Shown here piece after piece: positions 24,801-33,800 of a DNA stretch of 64,000 nt (position 1 is its first letter; the number at the start of each line of letters is the position of its first letter). The DNA lies in the NCBI GenBank assembly GCA_028571685.1, contig CM053141.1:131840833-131904832 (forward strand). Reading direction: 5' to 3'. The position numbers were made by a program, and so were the translations under genes. This DNA is from Heterohyrax brucei (taxonomy: Eukaryota; Chordata; Mammalia; Hyracoidea; Procaviidae). The notes under the pieces were generated by a model that ran no database searches, was not told the DNA's origin, and worked only from the letters and a program-made list of their open reading frames with translations.

Positions 24801-27800
24801 ACATGGCTACACATATTTTGGGGGGGGACACAATTCAACCCATGACAATGTCTATTCAATGAAGACATTAAAGATTTGTGACAGTGTTTACACTGGACAA
24901 ACAAATCATCTTCAGCGATGGCTTGTAGTAGTCCTGTTGACTTGTGGATCTTGGCTCAGTGCCTGAGATGCACTAAGTTAATCAACAGAGAATCTTGCTG
25001 AACCCTTAGTGGTCATTTGCATCATAATAACCCTAAGGGTGTACTGAGTACTAGTTGAGGTAGCACCCTGCTGACAGACAGCTTCCCTGGTAATTTGTTC
25101 AAATTTAGTAAGTTGATTCTGAGTAACCATCAACTCATCTTCTGTGAACTAAGAAAAGTAGAGTTTGGGAGACTCTCCAAAGAGCAGAACCATGTAGTGC
25201 AAACAAAAAGGTAAATGTCTAGAAAGCATAGACTCCCAAGAAACTGCTAAGATGACAAAAAATTGAGTTAATTAAGCATATCGTATGTCCATACTGTAAC
25301 TAGGAATTGTTTTCTATGAAGGAAATTAGAGAGAATTTGTGGTTAGGACAGGTAGTGGAGCAAATGGGTTGGAGGAGAGAGGTAGAAAGAAGTAAAGGAG
25401 AGAGAGAAGGAGACAGAAAAGGCAGAGAAATACAGAAACAGAGATGTGTGAATGCTAGTCTTCCTGAAGACTCAAGTTGTCTGAGAGTCAAGGAAAGTCC
25501 ACATGACCTTGTTTCTGTCCCTGTTGCTCAGGTCCTGTGTTAGTCACCCAAGTCAGTTTGGGTTTCTCTATCACAGACATAAAAAAACCAACTGCAGTCA
25601 AGTCAAGTCTGATTCACAGCAACCCTGGAGGTCAGAATAGAACTGCCCCACAGAGTTCAAGGAACGCCTGGCAGATCTGAACTGCCAACCTTTTGGTTAG
25701 CAGATGTTGCACTTAACCTGTTACACCACCAGGGTTTCCATCACAAACACAGTGACTGTTTAATCAAAGATGAACTTTTCTAACAAAACCTAAAATGTAG
25801 AAGCAGTTTTGACACTGTAATTGGATAGAAGACTCAGAAGCAACCAAGGAAAACTGTTACACCAGAGAAGGGACAGATGGAGAGAAGCAGCAACAAACTG
25901 GCAACACAGAACCAGAAGCCAACCTATGGAGTGGGAGAGCTGAGTGTCTGTGCCCAAGAGGCTTCCTGGGAGAGTGGGGTGCCTTCAGGTACTTAGCAGT
26001 GAAGCTACAGAGCTTTGAAATGTTGGCCTCAGGAGGACAGATGCAGGCATGAGGCCCAGGACAAGAGGCCACAGGAAGCTGAAGAGACTGAGAACACAAG
26101 AGATTGAGCTGCCTCAGTCTCAAAAGGTATGGTCATGACCTCAGGGATTTCAAAGGATGGAGCCATGGCCTCTTGAGTTTTAAAGGGTGGAGTTGTCACT
26201 CAGTTGGGCTGGAAAAATGGTGCACCTAAAGCCAAGGCAGCAGGGTTGCTGTCCCACTAAGCCTGGAAGGTAGAGCTGATATCAAGGCCCAAAGGTCCTC
26301 CACTCAGAATCTAAAGAGTATAGTCAATACCTACAGTCAGGGGAGCAAGGTAATGTGTAAATTGACTCAGAGTAGACAGCATTATTTTTTGACAGTCTTG
26401 AGCGCTAAGGTAATGTTGTGCTAACTTGGTTGGTGTCTCTTCTGCCTTCTTCCTTTGTGGTTTCTCCCATTGGTAATGGAAATGTATAGCTTGTGCCTGC
26501 CTGTTTTGCCATGGTAGTTTGGAAGCAGATAACTTGTATTCTTGATTCATGGATGTGGAGGAACTTTAGTATTTTGAATTTGGAGTTGATTTAAGATATT
26601 TGCTATATGATATGATGTGATGAATATGTTTCACACGTGGCAAGAATATAGTTTGGGGGGCAAAGGGTGGAATGTCATGGGTTGAATCAAACTTTGACAT
26701 GTAGCTTACCAATTGTATAAAAATAAACTTTTCTTAGTTAAAGTCACACACCTGTATTTTCTGTTAGAGCAGTACTAGGTGACTAAAACATAGCTTATCC
26801 TCTAGAAGAGAAATGGTTATTTTCAACAATTTGGGGGGAATTCAGCATATTCAGACTGGGATCTGAGAGAAGAGGCCTGGAGATTTTTTTTTTTTTCCAT
26901 TTCATGGAACTAATTCTTTCAATTTATGCCAGTTTTCTTTCCAAATCCTGACATGCTTGAGAAACGGCAACAAAGGGTAGTAGTATGGAAATAGAAGCAA
27001 CTCAAGTGTACAGTTATGGTGTGAAAATGTTAGTTTGGTACCTGAAACACTTTTAAGTAAATTTAGTGCAAATCAGAATTCTCATTGTTGTGTATGAGAC
27101 ATACAAAACACTATTTATACATATAACATACAAAGAAATATTAATATATAACATAATTGACAATATGTACCAAGGTCATTTCTTTGGTTTTCAATAAAAC
27201 ATCATACCTCTACTCTCTTAGAGGAAACTAAGATTTAGTAACTAGGATATAGATAAGTCTACTTCTTCCTTACCTAACAATTCAAGGTATATGCGCAGGT
27301 CAACAGAGTCTTTGCCTTCCAGAAATTAATTCATGAATCCAGGCTGAAGTAATTCATGAATCCAGGCTGATGGAAATTCTGTCATCATTAACATGTAGCT
27401 TTCAGAGTCCCCCTGGGCTTTTAATATTTCAGGAATCAAGAGAGATAGAGAGTAAGGACTATTGATGCTTTTGTTATTGCTCCTACAAGTGGCTTATGTG
27501 ACTTCCATTCATTTTTCATTGCAATGAAACAGAACCATGTGATCAGGACCAAGTATAAAAGAGGCTAATAAAGATAATCTAACAACATGTAGGTAGAAAG
27601 AAGATACTTCGACTTACAAGAACACATTATTATACAAATCAGCCATCTATGACAGATGTTGAAATATGATATACTTCAATTTTTTGATAATAGAAATGAA
27701 GGTATTCTGTCCACACGGCTGAAGAACAGGACACATAGGGTCACTGGATGTGTTACATAATAGAATCTTGGTTTTATTAAAGGGTAAAAATATACACAGA

Positions 27801-30800
27801 AACACCAAATATGAACCACATCTCTGTTCTGTAATTTCTCAGGAAAGTTTAAAAAAGATGATGTGCAGCATACACCGGATGTGGTGGCCCCACCACAATG
27901 CCAGAAAGCAGGAGCTGCTTCCGATTCCTCTTCAGAATACTTCACTTGCGTCTCATCTATAAACAAGCTCATTGGTGCTGGTAAGGAAGGGCTGTCGTAG
28001 ATGACCCAGAAGGGGAGATAGTATCTAGGCATCGGCCAGGGATGAGCTGAATGGTTCTTCTAGTCAGCTGATATACGGCTGCTCCGTCCAGAAGGGAACT
28101 CAAAAACTCTTCACTTTCTCTAATAAAGGTTCAGTTTCTCATCAGTGGAAGTAGTAAACTCCTGTGACAAAGCTTCTGAGACACCTGGTGGAAGCCCAAG
28201 GAGATCAGTGGAGAACAGGGTTCAGGTTCAGGAAATGGCAGGGGAGGGAGTAGGAAGATGAGAGCTTTGTCAGGGAAACCTGAGAAGATTGTATCAGTAT
28301 GAGTCAGGAGAAGGGTAAGTTACATTATCAAAACCAAGAACCCACTGCCATTGTGTCGATTCCAACACCTAGCAACCCTAGAGGTCAGAGTAGAACTGTC
28401 CCGTAGAGTTTCCAAGGAGCACCTGGTGGCTTTGAACTGCCAGCATTTTGGTTAGCAGATTACACCACCAGGTTTTCAGGAAGCTGTGAACTCACTAACA
28501 GCTTGAAGTCCAAAGGTGGGAGGATCCACAGGAGCTAACGTTGAGGTGTAGTCCTCTTCCAGTCCAAAGCCCCTAGAGAGGAAAGAAGCTGTCTCCGCCT
28601 CTGCCTTTAATAGTAGAGTACATGTCCTTGCACATACTCTAGTGTGACTGAGGGCAACAGTGGAAGTGGTGGGGTGGGGGAGGGGCACGGATGGAAATTG
28701 GAGCACATTCTCAATATCAGGCTCCCACATATTCTCATAGAAAATTCAAAGTTCACCCCTTTCCACTCACATGGTTTCATAGCCAGTGTTCTCTCACACA
28801 CCCCTGTACTGACCCATCTTGTACTCCCTATTCCCCTCTTTCATCTCCTTGCAATTTTCCGTATGCATCCAAATGCTCATATCCTGATATATCACACATT
28901 CACTTGGTTGTTTCTCCATCTCTGCTGCCCTATACAGGTAAATACCTCACAAGATTGAATCTGTGTGGAGTGTCTCATGTATCTCTTGATTTATTTTCTT
29001 ATTTTTCTCCAATGTTTTATTTTGCTGTGATATCTTTGGCAGAATCAACCATTACTTCTTGATTTGGTTATTGCTTGCAAACTCTGGTGGCATAGTGGTT
29101 AAATGCTATGTCTGCTAAACAAAAGTTAGGCAGTTTGAATCCACCAGGCATCCTTTGGAAACTCTTTGGGACTATTTCACTCTGCTCTATAGGGTCACTC
29201 TGAGTCCGAACTGACTCAACAGCAACAGGCTTGTTTTTTTGCTTGTTTTTCGTTCTTTGGTTATTGCCTTCATTCTTGCTACTGTTCTCACCATAAAAGC
29301 TAGTGTGATCCTTTCGGAATAAAAGACAGTTCATATTACTTATTATTTAATGTTTCTCAGTTTGTCACAGGCAAAAAAATAAAATTAGCAATGGTTACTG
29401 AGGTCCTTCACATTCTGGGCCCCACCGATTTTTATCTCTTACACTTCTACTCTAAACCTCACGCCACTGCACACTGGCTTCTTTGCTGCTCCCCAAATGT
29501 TCCACACACAGTCTTTCACACATACTGTTTACTGCATTTGGACTACTCTTCTCACAGATTGTAGAAGGATAAATCCCTCAGCAATTTCCATTCTTACGTA
29601 AATACTGCTTTCTCATGATAAGGTTTCTTTTGACTACTCTATCTTGACATGTTATCCACATGTGGTCCCTGTTCCCTGATTCTCCTTCTCTTCTAGGATG
29701 TTTATCATTTTCTAATCAATATGTAATAAACCTACTTATTTTGCTTATTGTATCTGGTTCCCTTCAACAAACATACGAAGGTAGGTGTGTTCAACTTTTT
29801 TCATTGCTTTAATCTCTAATACCTAAAAAAAAAGACTTGACATGAAGTAGACACTCAATGATATTTATTGAATGTAAATACTTGTTTCTGAATTCATATT
29901 TTTGCACTACTCCTTACTACTTGTACCACTCTTTACTACTTGCTTTCCAACATGAAAATAAACTATACCCTATCTGTGGTTTGTATTTAATGTATATTAA
30001 GGTATACAGAAAAGCATGCAAATTATTTTTATCTTGATGACTTTTTAAAAAGTGTGTAAAAAATAGCACTCAGGTAAAGAAATGTAACATTACTGGAACC
30101 CCAGAAACTCTCGTGTACTTGATCTTTGTCATTATTGTCTGAGGAGTAATGATTATACCAACTTTCAAAATCCTAGATTAAACATCTGTTTTTGAGCTTT
30201 ATATAAATAAAAGTTTTCATTCAAGACATACTTGGCTTCTTTCCGTCATCATTATATTTGTGAAATTCATTAAGTTGCTTGTAATTGTAATTTATTCTTA
30301 GTGTTGCATATATTTCATTGCATGGCTACATCATAATTTCTTTATTGAGTCTGCTTTGCTAGGTGTTTGGGATATTTTCAGTTTTAGGCTGTTGAAAATA
30401 GTAACATTCTAAACATGCTGTATCTTTTGCTATGTGAACACATTTCTGATTAGTTAATGCCTAGGAGTTAAATTGCTAGGCCATAGTGTTCATGTTCTAT
30501 CTTAACACTCTCAGAATGTAATTTTTCATACTTTTACTTTATAATGTAATCACTTGTTAATATCTGCTTCTTCTTACATACTGGTCTCAGCAGCCTCACT
30601 TTTAGCCTTTTACACAGTATGATATTCTCAAAACTCATATTGTTCTTCTTATAATATCTGGTTTTCAAAGACTCATATTCATTATTTTATTTTATTAGAT
30701 ATCATACATAGACTGATTTCTCTAGTTTCAAAAAGAATATCTCCACTAATTACATAGCTAAACCACATGTTATATATATACACACAGATATATAACATAC

Positions 30801-33800
30801 ACACAAATCTATAATCAAAGGATAATGCAATCTATACATGAAGCTATCTACTGAATTAACACGTACACTAAAACAACCCCTTCAATACTCATTTGCATCA
30901 AACACACTCAAGATTCACAGTTACAAACAGCAACTCAATCACAGACTGACCTCTAACCCAAACTGAACCAATATGCACAAATTATACACATTTAGTACAT
31001 TCCATGCACTGAGTGTAATTTTAGGGTCTTGTGTGACTAATATACTTCGAAGGTACATTCCTGAAAGGAAAGCCAACTGACAATTTTTAACAGTTGCATG
31101 ATACACAGTGCGTTTGGTTAACATTTGAAAAAGGAAGGCATAACATAATGACATAATGAAGAGAGAAATTTGTTTTAAGGTATTAATCACACAATCATTG
31201 AAGCTAGCAAGCACAAAATCATAGGTCAGGTGTCAGACTAGAAACTCCGCCAGTCTTGTGTCCAAAACAGATAAGCCAGGCAGTGAGCTGGAAACTCTGG
31301 AAGGATATCTATAATTCTGAGGCACAGCTTCTTCCCAAATGAGAAGCCTCAAGACTGTAATACAGATATCTGGCCTTCAGGTGATTGGTTGATACTTACC
31401 CACATAATGGAGGGTAATCTGTTTTACCTAAAGTTGACTTATTTATGTGTTAAACATATAAATACATTCATAACAATATATAGGACAGAGTGTAACTGCC
31501 CCACATGGTTTCCAAGGAGTGTCTGATAGATTTGAACTGCTGGCCTTTGAGTTAGTAGCTGTAGCCCTTAACCAGTATGCCCCCAGGTTTTCTGGGTCTG
31601 TTTTAGAGGACACAAAAGCAAACCCACAAATAAATGCACTATGTTTAAAATGCAGAACTTTAATAACAAAGGTATTAAAGCAAAACAAGGTAAAAACAGA
31701 ATATTTTCAAAAGAATGATGATAATTTGCCAGACAGTAAATTTTTCAAAAGAAGTTGAAGAAGACTAAAAATAGAAAGTAGTGTGCAAGATAAAGAATAG
31801 TTACTGTCACAGAAAAACAAGAGTAAAATAAAGGCATTTTTCAGTTGAAACCTATACAAAAGGTAAAAAACACAGTCTTTTCAGAAAAAATATAATTAAA
31901 GAGATGAAATATTCTAATGAAGAAAAGATAGTTAGCTAAGAAATTAGTAAGCCTTATAATTGAACATAAATAGGCTTTGATGATTTAAGCACCAAAAAAA
32001 AAAAAAAAATCACTAATTCAGAAGTAATAAAACAGGTGTAACTAAAATATTGAATGAGAGTAAGTTATAAGATTGTGTGAGGTGTAACTGGGAGTTAAAC
32101 TTCCTAAGCTTTTTATATTGCTCCAGCAGAGGGTAAGACCACTGACTCCAGCTAGCAACTCTGCACTCAGGAAAGTGGGAAAATAGGGTGAGCAGCCCTG
32201 GTGTCCCAGGGTTAAGTGCTTGGCTGCTAAGGAAAGGTTAGTGGTTAGAACCTATTAGCTGTTCCATTGGAGAAAGATGTGACAGTTTGCTTCCGTAAAC
32301 ACTGACAGCCTTGGAAACTCTGTGGGGCAGTTCTATTCTATCCCATTAGGTCCCTCTGAGTGTAAACTGACTTGATAACAATGAGTTCAGCGCGTTTGGG
32401 GTCTACCCATAGCAAAGCTCCTAACGCCATACCACCTAGTATATGTTTCATCAGACCAAACCTGATACCGTTGAGTCAATTCTGACTCATATCCACTCCA
32501 TAGAACATAGTAAAACTGTCCCTAAAGGCTTCCAAGGAGCAGATAGTGGATTAGAATTGTTGATCTTTTGGTTGGCAGTCAGACTTCTCACCACTGCTCC
32601 ACCAGGGCTCCAAGTATATGTTTACTTCCTTGTTAATAACAGTTGTATTAGTTTCCCACTGCTGCTGTTAAAACTCATCTCAAACTTAGTACTTAAAATA
32701 TAACTGTATTATCTTAAAGTTCATAGGTTAGAATTCCAAAATGAGTGTACAAGGCCAAAATCTCAAGGTATTAACACAATTGTTTCCTTCTGGACACTCC
32801 AAAGGATAATCAATGTCTTGCCTTTTATAGCATCTAGGAAACTTCTCCATTCCCAGGCTCATGGACCCCTCATCTCATCACTTCAAACTGTTACTTCCAT
32901 TACAAACATCTCCTACTCTTGCTTTAAACTTCTTTCTTCTCTTTTATAAGGAGACTTGCATTATATTTAGAGCCCAATCAATCAATCTCAAATTATTTAG
33001 CTTACCATATTTTTACACAAATAACATACAACTTCTACAGTTGTTTGCCAGCTCTGTCCTGCTCCTATGAGGTACTTTTGTTACGTCATTTTTTTTTTAA
33101 ATTACATGTTGCTTTAAAAAAAATAGCATATCTCACAAAAATATCTCATTGAGGGAGAACACTGTTGGCAATCAAATATAGAAGGCGTGCACTGTTTAAG
33201 TAAAAGTATGGTAATCATATCTGTAAAGTTCTTCTGGTATGTAAGGTAACATTCACACGTCCTTGGGGTGGGGCTATGGGCCACCTTAAGGGGCCATGTT
33301 TCAGTCTACCAAAACAATCTACCGTAAACTATGATCAACACAATGATACGTGCATTATAGGGTAAATACACATGAACCTTGAGTAACAGGACACTGCATA
33401 GCTAAAAGTCAGGAAATGTGTGCATCAGGCTTGTATCTTTCACCATACCTGTTCAGTCTGTATGTTGAGCAAATAATCCAACAAGCTGGACTTTATGAAG
33501 AAAAACAAGGCATTGGGACTGGAGAATGACTCATTAACAACCTGCATTACACAGATGACACCACCTCTCTTGCTGAAAGTAAAGAGGATTTGAAACACTT
33601 ACTGATGAAGATAAAAGACCACAATCTTCAGTATTTTTATTATACGTCAACATCAAGAAAACAAATATCCTCACAACTGGACCAGTAAGCAACATCATGA
33701 TAAAGAGAAAAGACTGAGGTAGTCAGGGATTCATTTTACTTGATTCCACAATCGATACCCATGAAAATAGCAGTGAAGAAATCCAAAGAAGTGTTGTATT

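Larger units (their letters stand above)
20097..28730 (+). repeat. Tandem unit copy 3 (FAM170A 5' exons)
   Basis: Third copy, the longest because of insertions: about 0.5 kb at 23080-23580, a solo LTR, MaLR internal sequence and two SINEs. It ends at 'tcaggctcccacat', after which similarity stops. It lies nearest to the terminal exon and so may represent the original locus, although its exon 1 is destroyed. Confidence 0.88.
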
